From Bacteroidales bacterium (GTDB taxonomy: Bacteria > Bacteroidota > Bacteroidia > Bacteroidales > UBA10428), in the NCBI GenBank assembly GCA_016938235.1, contig JAFGVA010000150.1:1-64000 (forward strand): a stretch of DNA of 64,000 nucleotides. Reading direction: 5' to 3'. Both the position numbers and the translations under genes were made by a program. Under the pieces are notes generated by a model, which made no database searches, was not told where the DNA came from, and saw only the letters and a program-made list of their open reading frames with translations. Below are positions 1 to 13,053 of the stretch, one piece after another. Each line of letters starts with the position of its first letter. The first letter of the stretch is position 1.

Positions 1-83
1 CGATCGTCTAATTTATGCACTAGCCGTGACGATTTTTCTACCAAAAAAAGAATTATTGAAAAAATCGACTTTTTAAGGGACGA

Positions 84-404
84 CTAAATAACAGAGGAGG
101 ACATGCAATTGTGTCTGCTATGGAACAACCACCTGTTGAACATGGTTCAGTAAAAGAAATGTTCGAAGCAGTTATGAAACACGAACAATATATTACTGAT
201 TCAATAAATCAAATTGTTGGTCTTACAATCGAAGAAAAAGATTTTACCACTCATAACTGGATTCAATGGTTTGTTACTGAGCAAATTGAAGAAGAAGCCA
301 GTGTGAGTACAATTCTAGATAAGTTGAATATGGGTGGCGTTGAGAACATGTACTTATTCGATAGAGACATTATGGGTTTACGTGGAACCGCTGCAGCAGA
401 ATAA
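84..404 (+). CDS. Ferritin, C-terminal part only (N-terminal half absent or disrupted)
   Basis: In-frame translation LNNRGGHAIVSAMEQPPVEHGSVKEMFEAVMKHEQYITDSINQIVG...NWIQWFVTEQIEEEASVSTILDKL matches the ferritin C-terminal half; in-frame stop (tga) at 57-59 and no ferritin-like N-terminus upstream. Confidence 0.8.
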   Translation, partial: LNNRGGHAIVSAMEQPPVEHGSVKEMFEAVMKHEQYITDSINQIVGLTIEEKDFTTHNWIQWFVTEQIEEEASVSTILDKLNMGGVENMYLFDRDIMGLRGTAAAE

Positions 405-428
405 TAATATATCAGTACAATAATATTT

Positions 429-465
429 TAAACCGTATAACATAGAAGGTTATGCGGTTTTTTTA
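429..465 (+). terminator. Rho-independent terminator after ferritin
   Basis: aaaccgtataac-atagaag-gttatgcggtttttttatt hairpin followed by T tract. Confidence 0.7.
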
Positions 466-3400
466 TTCAACTATTAGTTTTTGAATAAAGAAATTCTCAT
501 TGGTTGATATCCTTATAAAGTAAATTCCTTTTAACGGCGATGTGCTAAATGTTTCTTCTATTATAGTAGTGTTCTTATCTATCTCTTTTCTTTCAATTAT
601 TATTCCATTAGATGAAATCAATTCAATTGAAACAGGCGATAACAAAGTATTAAGAAACTTAACCTGAACATGGCCACTGGCAGGTGTTGGATTAGGGTAT
701 ACAAGATAGTTCTGATAATCGGTTGCCCTGACTCTTTTCACTGAGGTTAAACTATCTGATATGTTGACCCAAAATTCACCTGTTATTCCTCCATAAGAGC
801 CATCAACCTGTAAATATAGAGTATCGCCGGGTTTAAGGCCCGATAATAATTCAATTTCTGAATCATAAACAGAGGAGCTGATATCATCGTTAGCTGCAAT
901 AAGTTCATAATTACCTGAAAACAGGTTTTCATAGCTACTTGCACTGTATAAGGCAATTTTTGAGTCAAAGCCATTGACTTTTATTCTTAATTTACCATTT
1001 TGAGGTACAATTACTTTAAACCAAACCGAATGCCTGACCGTATCCTCAGAACCACACCAGCCATCTTGTGAGATGCATCCGTTGCTGGCTCCTGTACCAA
1101 TAGGGGGAGTTGGTTCCATTTCTTCTCGTCCCGCACAACCATTAGAAAAAATACCGTTTAATCCCGCAAGAAGAATTTGAGCATCGCTAAGATTATCTGG
1201 TATCAGTCTTATATTCAACTCATTATATGATTCGCATACACCGTGAATAGCGGTTACTTTAAATATAGTATCGTTTATTTTGGGCGATATGGTTATTGTA
1301 TTATCAACAATCGAATCAATAATCTCTTCCGGGAAAAAGGCATAGGTATAACCAGAGGGAACATTTATTTCAAGAGATGAAATTGCATTACATATGTAAT
1401 AGTTTGTGGGCGAGATATTTATTTTTAAGTCTGTAAGTATTTCTATAAATTGATATTTTAACTCAGTAGTTAAAGTATCATTCCTGAAGTGTTGCAGTGT
1501 AATAGATTTTAAGCCTGCATCAGGATATTTTATAACTATTGTATCATTATTTTTACTTGCAGAAATAAACTCAGCAGTATTATAGATCCACTTTAAACTA
1601 TCAAAATCTGATACTCCAGTATAGCTTAACCTAATTGGAGCATTAACACAACCCCGGGTAATGTCGGCAGTAAAATCAGCTTTCGGTAAAACTACGGGAG
1701 GAAGTTCGGCTTCCCATATTCCGCGCCCAAAGGTAGCTGCGTATATTTTATCAAACTCAGCCGATAATTCCAAATCATAAACAAGCACATTTGGTAAGTC
1801 AAAATTTACCTTTTGCCAGTGGTTCATATTAGCATTTCGGTAGTATACTCCAATGTCGGTTGCAGCAAAGAGTTCCTGATAACTGTTTTCACGAACTGCC
1901 AGTTTATTTACCGGAACATTTGGAAGACCAACTGAATAGTTCGACCAGCTATTGCCGCCGTTTGTTGAGTAGTATATTTTCTCTTCATCGGTATAGGAAT
2001 AAAAACACACCCATACTTTATTCGGATCGTTAGGCGAAATGGTAATTGAAGAAATATTCAGGAAGGGCAAATTTGAGTTTATTATTTGCCAGCTTAGTCC
2101 GCCATCTCTTGTTTTAAAAATAGTGTCGAAGTTAGCAGTATATATATAATCGTCGTTATTTGCCGATACAGCAAGAGCTATCAGGTTCTCTCCACTTAGG
2201 TTGTCAGATATTTTAGTCCATGTGCTTCCTTTGTCTGTTGTTTTGTACACATCCTGATATCCGGCGTATAAAATATTCTGATTTGAAGGATGTATTACAA
2301 AAGGGGTAATCCAATACCCAGATAATAAAGCATCTGGTTTTATACTGGTGAAATCTGAACCACCCGAAGTAGTTTTATATAAATTACCTGATTGAGTTGT
2401 TACATAGAAGGTGTTATCGTTTTGGTGATCAAAGAAACATTCCATCCCGTCTCCGCCAAATACTTCAAACCAGTTTTGATTTATTTTGAAGAAAGTACCA
2501 TTATCCTGATTGCCTGAGAGTATTTTATTGTTCGTGGTTTTCGAAATGCCTATTCTATATGATTGAAGTATTTTTAGGTTATTTGAAATATCTTCCCAGG
2601 TATTTCCATTATCTGTTGATTTATAAATTCCGCCATCGTTTGCCACAAAAAGATCATTTGTATGCGGTGAGTAGGCTAACATGTGTTGATCTACATGAAC
2701 GTATGGATATTCGGAGTCATGATAAGAGTCTGTCATTATAGTCCAGGAAATACCACTATCAGTAGAACGCCAGATGTTTATACCACCAACAAATAATATC
2801 GAAGAATTGGTTGGAGAAACAGCCAGGGCAAGATCGTACCAACCCTGACCACCCTGATCACTGCCGTTAGTATTCCTGCCCAACAGGTTTTTATTTTTGG
2901 TACCATCGTATATAAAACTCCAGGTACTTCCGCTATCGGTTGATTTAAACAAACCATACAAACCCGAATTTTCCACATCTGAAAATAATGCATAAATAAT
3001 GTTTGCGTTATTCTGTGTAACAGCGAGTTCGATACGTTCAACTTTTCCTGTTAAGTTTAAAGCATCAGAAACCACCGAAAAAGAGTTTCCCCCATTTGTA
3101 CTTCGGTAAATCTTGGCGTTGCCATATCCATCGTATGAGGTAGCATAAACATAGGAGGTATTTCCGGGTTTATATTCAATGTCCTTAAAGTTACCCGCCT
3201 GCACCATGGTATAGCTTTCCCATGCATTTGTGGTTTTGTAAATTCCTGCTGTTGAAGTTGCAATCATAACAGCCGGATTATTAGGGTTTATAATAATTCT
3301 TGAGAAAGAAATTCTTTGAGTAACATTCAAACTTAGCGATGTTGGCTCCCAGGTTTTGCCTCCGTCATTCGACTTTAATATTCCCATTGCATAGGTCTGA

Positions 3401-4002
3401 AACTTGTTTCCATCGCCATCGCCGGTAACAATATATATATTATTCGGATCGGTGGGTGAAACCGCTATATCGCTAACACCAATTATATCCAGAAAATCGG
3501 TGGTGGTATTCCATGTTCCGCCTCCGTCTTTTGTAATCCATAATCCGCCGGTAGGAGCGCCAACATAAATTATATCGGGGTTTGTTGGGTGAAATCTCAC
3601 ACAATTAAGTCTTCCGTTTCCAGTTAAATCTGTCGTTCCAATTGCAAATGGTGTTTGGTTTGGCCCGGAAAAAATCCATTTTAAAGAATCTCCCGATTCC
3701 AGTAACGATTCCTCTGTGAAATCATTCCAGATGCCTTTGAGATCTGGCTGTGAATTCGCCATTAATCTTTGCTCCGTAAAAAACGCCCATCTCAGATGAG
3801 GTTTATAACCTTTACTTTTTCGGTCTGTTCTGTTTTCCCAATATCGATTAAATGCTTCTTGCTGTTGTTCAAAACTTAATTCAGTGTTTTCGGTATTTTT
3901 GAATCTTGAAGAGTATTCATAAATCCAGGGCTGAGCAATAATACCGGAAAAAAAACTTGAAATTGCCAGTAGTAACAAAATTATGTAAAAAGAAAGTCGC
4001 AT
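463..4002 (-). CDS. Secreted BNR/VPS10-sortilin-like beta-propeller protein with T9SS type A sorting domain
   Basis: Signal peptide; many repeated 'STDGGxTW / STNGGNSW' Asp-box motifs; C-terminus YPNPTPASGHVQVKFLN...GIYFIRISTNENFFIQKLIVE typical of T9SS CTD. Confidence 0.9.
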   Translation of the reverse strand: MRLSFYIILLLLAISSFFSGIIAQPWIYEYSSRFKNTENTELSFEQQQEAFNRYWENRTDRKSKGYKPHLRWAFFTEQRLMANSQPDLKGIWNDFTEESLLESGDSLKWIFSGPNQTPFAIGTTDLTGNGRLNCVRFHPTNPDIIYVGAPTGGLWITKDGGGTWNTTTDFLDIIGVSDIAVSPTDPNNIYIVTGDGDGNKFQTYAMGILKSNDGGKTWEPTSLSLNVTQRISFSRIIINPNNPAVMIATSTAGIYKTTNAWESYTMVQAGNFKDIEYKPGNTSYVYATSYDGYGNAKIYRSTNGGNSFSVVSDALNLTGKVERIELAVTQNNANIIYALFSDVENSGLYGLFKSTDSGSTWSFIYDGTKNKNLLGRNTNGSDQGGQGWYDLALAVSPTNSSILFVGGINIWRSTDSGISWTIMTDSYHDSEYPYVHVDQHMLAYSPHTNDLFVANDGGIYKSTDNGNTWEDISNNLKILQSYRIGISKTTNNKILSGNQDNGTFFKINQNWFEVFGGDGMECFFDHQNDNTFYVTTQSGNLYKTTSGGSDFTSIKPDALLSGYWITPFVIHPSNQNILYAGYQDVYKTTDKGSTWTKISDNLSGENLIALAVSANNDDYIYTANFDTIFKTRDGGLSWQIINSNLPFLNISSITISPNDPNKVWVCFYSYTDEEKIYYSTNGGNSWSNYSVGLPNVPVNKLAVRENSYQELFAATDIGVYYRNANMNHWQKVNFDLPNVLVYDLELSAEFDKIYAATFGRGIWEAELPPVVLPKADFTADITRGCVNAPIRLSYTGVSDFDSLKWIYNTAEFISASKNNDTIVIKYPDAGLKSITLQHFRNDTLTTELKYQFIEILTDLKINISPTNYYICNAISSLEINVPSGYTYAFFPEEIIDSIVDNTITISPKINDTIFKVTAIHGVCESYNELNIRLIPDNLSDAQILLAGLNGIFSNGCAGREEMEPTPPIGTGASNGCISQDGWCGSEDTVRHSVWFKVIVPQNGKLRIKVNGFDSKIALYSASSYENLFSGNYELIAANDDISSSVYDSEIELLSGLKPGDTLYLQVDGSYGGITGEFWVNISDSLTSVKRVRATDYQNYLVYPNPTPASGHVQVKFLNTLLSPVSIELISSNGIIIERKEIDKNTTIIEETFSTSPLKGIYFIRISTNENFFIQKLIVE

Positions 4003-4172
4003 TATGGTTTCCGCTGGTTTATGATTTAAAGGTATAAAAATCTTAGAAGATTTGGTTTTTTTTAACAGAAATGGAACAATAAAATAGGGTATTTATAAAC
4101 AAATCCTTAGTGAATCTTATTAAAACAATTAAATTTGTTGGCCTTAAAAACAGCATATAATAAAACATAATA

Positions 4173-7100
4173 ATGAGCGTACTAACAAAAATTCTGGGTA
4201 AAATACTTGGCGACAAATCAGAAAGAGATATAAAAGATGTTTCTCCTCTGGTTGAAGCGGTTAAAGTTGAATTTGAAAAATTACAGAATATCTCTAATGA
4301 TGAGCTAAGAGCAATATCTATCAGGCTAAAAGCAGAAATTCAAAACAGCATTAAAGCAGATCAGGAACAGATAGAAAGTCTTAAATCCGACGCTGAAAAA
4401 GAAGAAGACATCAGCAAAAAAGAAGGTTATTACGATCAGATTGATAAAATTGAGAAGGAAATAGACGACAAGATTGAAGATGCCCTAAACAAAGCATTGC
4501 CTCAGGCTTTCGCTGTTGTTAAAGAAACTGCACGTCGTTTTAACGAACAGGAATTTTTAGAAGTTACAGCCAATGAAAATGACAGAAACCTGGCAGCGGT
4601 TTATGAAAATATTGAAATAGTTGGCAACAAAGCCAGATATGCTAACTCCTGGATGGCCGGAGGCAATAAAATTACCTGGGACATGGTTCATTACGATGTT
4701 CAGCTTATAGGTGGTGTTGTATTGCATCAGGGTAAAATTGCCGAGATGGCAACGGGTGAAGGTAAAACACTTGTTGCAACCTTGCCGGTATTTCTGAATG
4801 CTTTATCTGGCCGGGGCGTGCATATCGTAACTGTTAACGATTACCTTGCAAAACGTGACTCTGAATGGATGGGCCCCTTGTACCAGTTCCATGGTTTAAG
4901 TGTTGATTGTATTGACAAGCATCAGCCAAATTCAACTCAAAGAAGGAATGCTTATCAGGCTGATATAACTTTTGGAACAAACAACGAGTTTGGATTTGAT
5001 TATCTGAGGGATAATATGGCAATCAGCCCTGCAGATTTAGTTCAGAGAAGACACAATTATTCAATAGTGGATGAGGTTGACTCCGTTTTAATTGACGATG
5101 CCCGTACTCCACTTATTATTTCTGGTCCGGTTCCAAAAGGAGATAATCAGGAGTTCGAAGAGTTTAAGCCACGCGTCGAAAAATTAGTGAATTTACAGCG
5201 TAAACTTGTTACAGAACTATTAGCTGACGCTAAAAAACTTATTAGTAGCGGAGATAAAGAAAAAGGTGGATTTAAACTGTTGCAGGCTTTTAAGGGGCTG
5301 CCTAAGAATAAGGCGCTAATAAAATATATGAGCGAAGAAGGGATAAAAGCTCTTTTACATAAAACCGAGAATTTTTACATGCAGGATGCAAGTAAAAACA
5401 TGCATAAGGTAACCGACGAGCTTTATTTTGTGATTGATGAGAAGTTAAACTCTGTTGATTTAACCGATAAAGGTCTGGAGACTTTAACCTCAACAACCGA
5501 TGATGCTAACTTTTTTATAATGCCAGATATAGGTTCTGAAATTGCTGACCTGGAAAAATCAACCAGCTCCGAAAAAGAGTTATTGGAAAAGAAAGACAGG
5601 TTAATTCAGGATTATGCCATAAAATCAGACAGGATTCATACCGTTAATCAATTACTTAAAGCATATGCCATGTTCGAAAAGGATGTTGAGTATGTTTTAA
5701 TGGACAACAAAGTGAAGATTGTTGACGAACAGACAGGCCGTATTATGGAAGGACGGAGATACAGTGATGGTCTGCACCAGGCAATCGAGGCAAAAGAACA
5801 TGTTAAAGTAGAAGCTGCTACACAAACCTATGCCACTATTACTCTGCAGAACTATTTCAGAATGTATCATAAACTTGCCGGTATGACCGGTACTGCAGAA
5901 ACCGAAGCTGGTGAATTATGGGATATTTATAAACTTGATGTTGTTGTAATTCCAACAAACAGGCCAATTTCGAGAAATGACAGAGAAGACTTGGTTTACA
6001 GAACAAAACGCGAAAAATACAATGCTGTAATCGATGAGTGTGTAAGCCTTGTAAAACAAGGCCGTCCGGTTCTGGTTGGTACAACCTCAGTTGAAATTTC
6101 GGAATTATTAAGCAGAATGCTTAAAATGAAGGGAGTAAATCATAATGTGCTGAATGCCAAGTTACACCAGCGCGAAGCTGATATTGTTGCTGAAGCCGGT
6201 AAAGCCGGTACGGTTACTATTGCTACCAACATGGCGGGTCGTGGTACCGACATTAAACTTTCGGCCGAAGTTAAAGCTGCAGGTGGCCTTGCAATTATTG
6301 GTACTGAAAGACATGAATCCCGGCGTGTTGACAGACAGCTTAGAGGTCGTGCCGGTCGGCAGGGAGATCCGGGTTCTTCACAGTTCTATGTTTCTTTAGA
6401 AGACGATCTGATGCGCCTGTTTGGTAGTGACCGAATTGCTACACTGATGGACAGAATGGGACTTAAAGAAGGAGAGGTAATTCAGCATAGTATGATTACC
6501 AAATCAATTGAACGTGCACAGAAAAAAGTTGAGGAAAATAACTTCGGTATTCGTAAAAGATTACTTGAATATGATGATGTAATGAACAACCAACGTGAAG
6601 TAATTTATAAAAAACGTCGTCATGCTCTATATGGAGAAAGAATTCAGGTTGACATAGCAAATATGATGTATGAGGTTTGCGAAAGTCTGGTGGAAGAATG
6701 CCACGGAAATGTTGATTATGAAGATTACAATTTTGAAGTTATCAGGTTCTTGTCAATTTCTAATCCGATTAGCGAGGAAGAATACCTGCAGATGAATGAA
6801 AGTGACTTAACCGAAAAGTTATATCATGCAACAGTGAGTGCTTATGCCAGAAAGGCTGATTCGATTAAAAAACAAGCATTCCCGATAATTAAACATGTAC
6901 ACGAGCACCAGGCAAGTGCATACGAAAATATTTTAGTGCCAATTACTGATGGATCTAAAACTTATAATGTAGTTACAAACCTCGAGAAGAATGTAACTAC
7001 GGAATGCCAGGAGCTTGTGCGTTCATACGAGAAGTCGATTACTCTGGCTACAATTGACGATAACTGGAAAGAACATTTAAGAGAGCTTGACGATTTGAAA

Positions 7101-7478
7101 CAATCGGTTCAGAATGCAACCTACGAGCAAAAAGATCCTTTGTTGATTTATAAGTTCGAATCGTTTGAACTTTTTAAGAACATGATAGATACAGTGAATA
7201 AAGAAACTGTAGGTGTTCTTATGAAAGGACAAATTCCGATTGAAGATCCGAATGAGGTAAAAAAAGGTGAAATGCCGCGACGTTCAAATATGAGTAATCT
7301 TCGAACAAGCAAAAGCGATGCCGATTCATACGGTCCGGACGGTGGACAACAAAGTGAACCAAAACGTGAAGAACGGAGAGTTCAACCGGTTAGAGTTGAG
7401 AAAAAGGTTGGCAGAAACGATCCTTGTCCCTGTGGAAGCGGTAAGAAATACAAAAACTGTCACGGTAAACCCCAATAA
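4173..7478 (+). CDS. secA: Preprotein translocase subunit SecA
   Basis: [46 protein letters not shown]-terminal zinc motif [14 protein letters not shown]. Confidence 0.98.
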   Translation: MSVLTKILGKILGDKSERDIKDVSPLVEAVKVEFEKLQNISNDELRAISIRLKAEIQNSIKADQEQIESLKSDAEKEEDISKKEGYYDQIDKIEKEIDDKIEDALNKALPQAFAVVKETARRFNEQEFLEVTANENDRNLAAVYENIEIVGNKARYANSWMAGGNKITWDMVHYDVQLIGGVVLHQGKIAEMATGEGKTLVATLPVFLNALSGRGVHIVTVNDYLAKRDSEWMGPLYQFHGLSVDCIDKHQPNSTQRRNAYQADITFGTNNEFGFDYLRDNMAISPADLVQRRHNYSIVDEVDSVLIDDARTPLIISGPVPKGDNQEFEEFKPRVEKLVNLQRKLVTELLADAKKLISSGDKEKGGFKLLQAFKGLPKNKALIKYMSEEGIKALLHKTENFYMQDASKNMHKVTDELYFVIDEKLNSVDLTDKGLETLTSTTDDANFFIMPDIGSEIADLEKSTSSEKELLEKKDRLIQDYAIKSDRIHTVNQLLKAYAMFEKDVEYVLMDNKVKIVDEQTGRIMEGRRYSDGLHQAIEAKEHVKVEAATQTYATITLQNYFRMYHKLAGMTGTAETEAGELWDIYKLDVVVIPTNRPISRNDREDLVYRTKREKYNAVIDECVSLVKQGRPVLVGTTSVEISELLSRMLKMKGVNHNVLNAKLHQREADIVAEAGKAGTVTIATNMAGRGTDIKLSAEVKAAGGLAIIGTERHESRRVDRQLRGRAGRQGDPGSSQFYVSLEDDLMRLFGSDRIATLMDRMGLKEGEVIQHSMITKSIERAQKKVEENNFGIRKRLLEYDDVMNNQREVIYKKRRHALYGERIQVDIANMMYEVCESLVEECHGNVDYEDYNFEVIRFLSISNPISEEEYLQMNESDLTEKLYHATVSAYARKADSIKKQAFPIIKHVHEHQASAYENILVPITDGSKTYNVVTNLEKNVTTECQELVRSYEKSITLATIDDNWKEHLRELDDLKQSVQNATYEQKDPLLIYKFESFELFKNMIDTVNKETVGVLMKGQIPIEDPNEVKKGEMPRRSNMSNLRTSKSDADSYGPDGGQQSEPKREERRVQPVRVEKKVGRNDPCPCGSGKKYKNCHGKPQ

Positions 7479-7487
7479 GAGTAAAAT

Positions 7488-7832
7488 ATGTATATTGAAG
7501 GAGAAGATAGAACCATTGCATGGTTGAGCTATTTAACCCCAATAGGTTGGTTAGTAGCAATTTTTATGTTTCTTAGCAATAACCGGTATAATTCCCTGGC
7601 TCAGTTTCACCTGAAACAATCTCTGGGTATATTTATTTCTGCAATTATTGCAGGAATTCTAAACAAATTTTTAATTTTTATTCCTGTTATTGGCGTTTTA
7701 TCAATAATGATAATAAACCTTTTGTTTCTTGTTCTGTGGATCCTGGGCCTTGTTGCAGCTGTACAGGGCGAGAAAAAAGAAGTGCCTTTTATTGGCAGGC
7801 TTTCACAGGAATTGCTAAACTTTATAAAATAG
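7488..7832 (+). CDS. Small membrane protein, DUF4870-like
   Basis: IAWLSYLTPIGWLVAIFMFLSNN...LAQFHLKQSLGIFI with 3 TM segments. Confidence 0.6.
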   Translation: MYIEGEDRTIAWLSYLTPIGWLVAIFMFLSNNRYNSLAQFHLKQSLGIFISAIIAGILNKFLIFIPVIGVLSIMIINLLFLVLWILGLVAAVQGEKKEVPFIGRLSQELLNFIK

Positions 7833-7841
7833 CTTATTTCT

Positions 7842-8720
7842 TTAAATTTCAGTTAATAGTTTCTGAAGTGTCACATACAATTCGTCACTGGCAGGAACTA
7901 AAGGTAATCTGACGTATTTTTCGCACATACCCATAATTTCGAGGGCAGCTTTAATTCCGGTAGGACTTCCTTCTTTGAATAAAGCAGCAATGTAATCAAT
8001 CAATTTATACTGAAACTTGTTTGCTTCGGTAAAATCGCCCTTTAGGGCAGCCTTTATCAATTGCGAAAATTCCCTTGGATGTGAGTTGGCAACAACAGAA
8101 ATTGCACCTTTTGCTCCCAGGCTAATCATTGGAAGGGTCAGTGCATCATCGCCTGATAATACGCTAAAGTACTCGGGTTTATTTTTAATAATTTTCATTA
8201 TTTGAGCAAAATTGCCCGATGCTTCTTTAATAGCAATAATATTGGAACATTCTTCAGCTAGTTTTAATACAGTCTTTGCAGCTATATTTGAACTTGTTCT
8301 GCCGGGCACGTTGTAAAGAATAACCGGCAAAACAGTTGCGTTTGCAATGGCCTTAAAATGCTCAAATAATCCGTCCTGCGATGGCTTATTATAATAAGGA
8401 GCAACAGAAAGTATTCCCGAAATGCCATTCAGGTTTGACTCTTTTAGTGTGTAAACAACTTCCATTGTATTATTGCCACCTGCACCAAGAACTATGGGTA
8501 CCCTGTTGGCAACCTTCTGTTTTGTGAATTCTACAACCTGTATCTTTTCTTCTTTCGAGAGAGTAGCAGTTTCACCAGTAGTGCCAAGGCTAACTATATA
8601 GTCTGTACCTCCCGAAATAATGTGATTAATTGTTTTGTCTAATGAGTCAAAGTCTACATTTAAATCTTTCGTAAAAGGTGTAACAATAGCTACACCTGTT
8701 CCCTCAAACGTGTTGCTCAT
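7842..8720 (-). CDS. dapA: 4-hydroxy-tetrahydrodipicolinate synthase
   Basis: GTGVAIVTPF, SLGTTGETATLS, LYNVPGRTSSNI, AIKEASGN. Confidence 0.97.
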   Translation of the reverse strand: MSNTFEGTGVAIVTPFTKDLNVDFDSLDKTINHIISGGTDYIVSLGTTGETATLSKEEKIQVVEFTKQKVANRVPIVLGAGGNNTMEVVYTLKESNLNGISGILSVAPYYNKPSQDGLFEHFKAIANATVLPVILYNVPGRTSSNIAAKTVLKLAEECSNIIAIKEASGNFAQIMKIIKNKPEYFSVLSGDDALTLPMISLGAKGAISVVANSHPREFSQLIKAALKGDFTEANKFQYKLIDYIAALFKEGSPTGIKAALEIMGMCEKYVRLPLVPASDELYVTLQKLLTEI

Positions 8721-8726
8721 AAAAGT

Positions 8727-9377
8727 CTAATTTTTTATCAAAGATAAGTAATGAATCAGTTGATTAATAAGAAAATTAAGCTGTAGTTCGGTATTCGTTT
8801 TGACGTCGGCAATAGTATCGTAGCTTGTTTTATGTTTAGAAGCTTTTGAGTAGTCTTTGGCAAGTTCAGCCTGAAGATCTTTCATTGCTGTCTTTTCTTT
8901 TTCAATATCAATCATTAAATCAAGTAGTTCCTGGCCTTCGGTAAATACACCGGTTTTAAATTTAGCTTTTGACATAGCTAAAATGTATTTTACAGGATAG
9001 GTCTCTTCGAGGTTTAAGTTTATTAATAGGTCAAATTCTTTATTTATGAAAGTATCAACGGCATCGCATTGTGGTTTCTGGTACCAGTTGAGATGATTTC
9101 TGGTAAAAAATTCAAAACCTTTCCGGTAAAGATAATGGTCAATCATTTGTTTGCTGTCAACATAACCAAGAACCATAATCTCATTATCCTTTTTCGAAAG
9201 TTGTTTAACAAGGTCTTTAACTACTTCAAAACTAACCAAATCAGTAGCATCATACATTAGCCCTATAGATTTGGCTTCTTGTATGCTACAAGCCTTGACT
9301 TTTCTCGATTGGGACTTTATGCTCTTTCTAAGAACATAGCTTCCAACTTTGTTTCGGATGGTCCCGGTTAAATTCAT
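8727..9377 (-). CDS. Hypothetical protein, DUF6913-like, adjacent to dapA
   Basis: IGLMYDATDLVSFEVVKDLVKQL...DLLINLNLEETYPVKYILAMSKAKFKTGVFT; family assigned from memory of its layout. Confidence 0.55.
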   Translation of the reverse strand: MNLTGTIRNKVGSYVLRKSIKSQSRKVKACSIQEAKSIGLMYDATDLVSFEVVKDLVKQLSKKDNEIMVLGYVDSKQMIDHYLYRKGFEFFTRNHLNWYQKPQCDAVDTFINKEFDLLINLNLEETYPVKYILAMSKAKFKTGVFTEGQELLDLMIDIEKEKTAMKDLQAELAKDYSKASKHKTSYDTIADVKTNTELQLNFLINQLIHYLSLIKN

Positions 9378-9456
9378 AGTACAATGTTAACAAAATTCAT
9401 TGTAACTGCATATCTATCTATTTAAGCTTTTTTTAACCAAACACAATTTTTATTTG

Positions 9457-11466
<2,010 letters not shown>

Positions 11467-11771
11467 CTAAAACGTAGTTTTACCTGTAAAGATAATTTTT
11501 AGTGTATTTTGTATCATACAAATACTTCCTTTTTTTATCTGTATATATTTCAAAAATGTTTTTAAAATTTTATCAGTTGTCGACTCGAATCCATCTTTTG
11601 ACTATATAATTCTGTTCTTTATCTATTTGAGTTGAAAATAATAAAATAAGTTATCATTTTTGATATTAGGAATTGTATGGAATGTATGGATTTAAATAAA
11701 AATTTTAATTCACATTTCTTATTTTATGTAGGTTTGAAAAGGTTTCGGGATTTGGTTTTACCGGAATCAGG

Positions 11772-11797
11772 AAAGGTGCTGTCAAAGCACCTTTTTA
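11772..11797 (+). terminator. Strong intrinsic terminator hairpin in divergent intergenic region
   Basis: aaaggtgct-gtcaa-agcaccttttta. Confidence 0.7.
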
Positions 11798-11858
11798 TTT
11801 CGAACTAAAAATATTTTTAATGCGCACTGGCAATTATTGTTAAATTTACTTCAGACCA

Positions 11859-13052
11859 ATGGTAGAATTTGGTGTTCCAACAAAGAAGCTGATGAAAGGA
11901 TTAAAGGCTGGAGTGGCACATATACAGGTTTGGGTATTGCTGTTTCTTATAAACTTCTGGGTTTTTAAGGATATAGGTTTTGAACTTGAACTTAAATACA
12001 AAATATACACATGGTTTTTATATGTCGTTGTTTTTTATATTAGTTACCTGTTCCTTTTTAAGTATTTTTTTCTGAAAAAGAAATATTTTCTTTTCTCAAT
12101 TATAACTGCTTGTCTCGTCATTGTTTCAACTTTCTTTTTGCGTGAAATAAGACAGGCCAGCATGAATAAATACTTTGAAACCCATAAGTTTATGGTGGCA
12201 GATCCTGCCTTCGACAGTTTATTTCATAGAGGCGATAAAATTTTGTCAAAGCCACCTCCAGGTGAAGAAAGGTATTCGGAGAATGATAATCGCTTTGGAA
12301 TTATGACTCCTGATTCTCTTAAACTGGAACAAAGAAAACTACCCGGAAGACCTCCGCTTCATAAAGATTTTTTCTCATTATATAGTGTGATTCTTGTACT
12401 TACTGCAAGTGTGTCGGTAAAGTTTTTTGAAGAATGGCAGGAAAACGAAAAAAGAAAAAGTGAGATGGAAAGTGAGAAACTGGCTACAGAACTTACTTAT
12501 CTTAAACACCAGATTAACCCACATTTTCTCTTTAATTCTTTGAATAGTATTTATTCTTTATCGATGAGTAAATCTGAGAATACCGCTGATGCTATAATTA
12601 AACTTTCATCAATTCTCAGGTATATACTTTACAGACCCGGAAATATAAAGGTGTTTCTCACGGAAGAATTGAAAATACTGGTTGATTATATTGATTTGCA
12701 GAAATTAAGATTAACCGATAAAGTAGATTTGAATTATAAAATTGTTGGCGATTCAGGCAATTACGAAATCGAACCATTTATTCTTATTCCCCTTATTGAA
12801 AATGCATTTAAATATGGAGCCGATAATGTGAATGATACTTTTATTGACATTCTTATTTCCATAAATGAGAATGTATTAACTTTATTAGTTAGGAACACAA
12901 ATCTTTCAAAATCAATTAAAAAGGAAGAATCATCGGGTATTGGAATACAGAATATAATTCGTCGGTTAGATTTAATTTATCCGAATGCCTACAAATTAAA
13001 ACTTGATGATATGGACGATGTATTTGTGGTTAAACTTGAAATTAATTTGTAA
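11859..13052 (+). CDS. LytS/YehU-type sensor histidine kinase (His_kinase family)
   Basis: N-terminal TM segments; LKHQINPHFLFNSLNSIYSLS; PLIENAFKYG; GIGIQNIIRRLDLIY. Confidence 0.92.
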   Translation: MVEFGVPTKKLMKGLKAGVAHIQVWVLLFLINFWVFKDIGFELELKYKIYTWFLYVVVFYISYLFLFKYFFLKKKYFLFSIITACLVIVSTFFLREIRQASMNKYFETHKFMVADPAFDSLFHRGDKILSKPPPGEERYSENDNRFGIMTPDSLKLEQRKLPGRPPLHKDFFSLYSVILVLTASVSVKFFEEWQENEKRKSEMESEKLATELTYLKHQINPHFLFNSLNSIYSLSMSKSENTADAIIKLSSILRYILYRPGNIKVFLTEELKILVDYIDLQKLRLTDKVDLNYKIVGDSGNYEIEPFILIPLIENAFKYGADNVNDTFIDILISINENVLTLLVRNTNLSKSIKKEESSGIGIQNIIRRLDLIYPNAYKLKLDDMDDVFVVKLEINL

Positions 13053-13053
13053 G

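Noticed and set aside
13003-13053. Extended N-terminus of the LytTR regulator in the ORF track
   Set aside because: Overlaps the upstream kinase and precedes the canonical MNCIALDDEP start.
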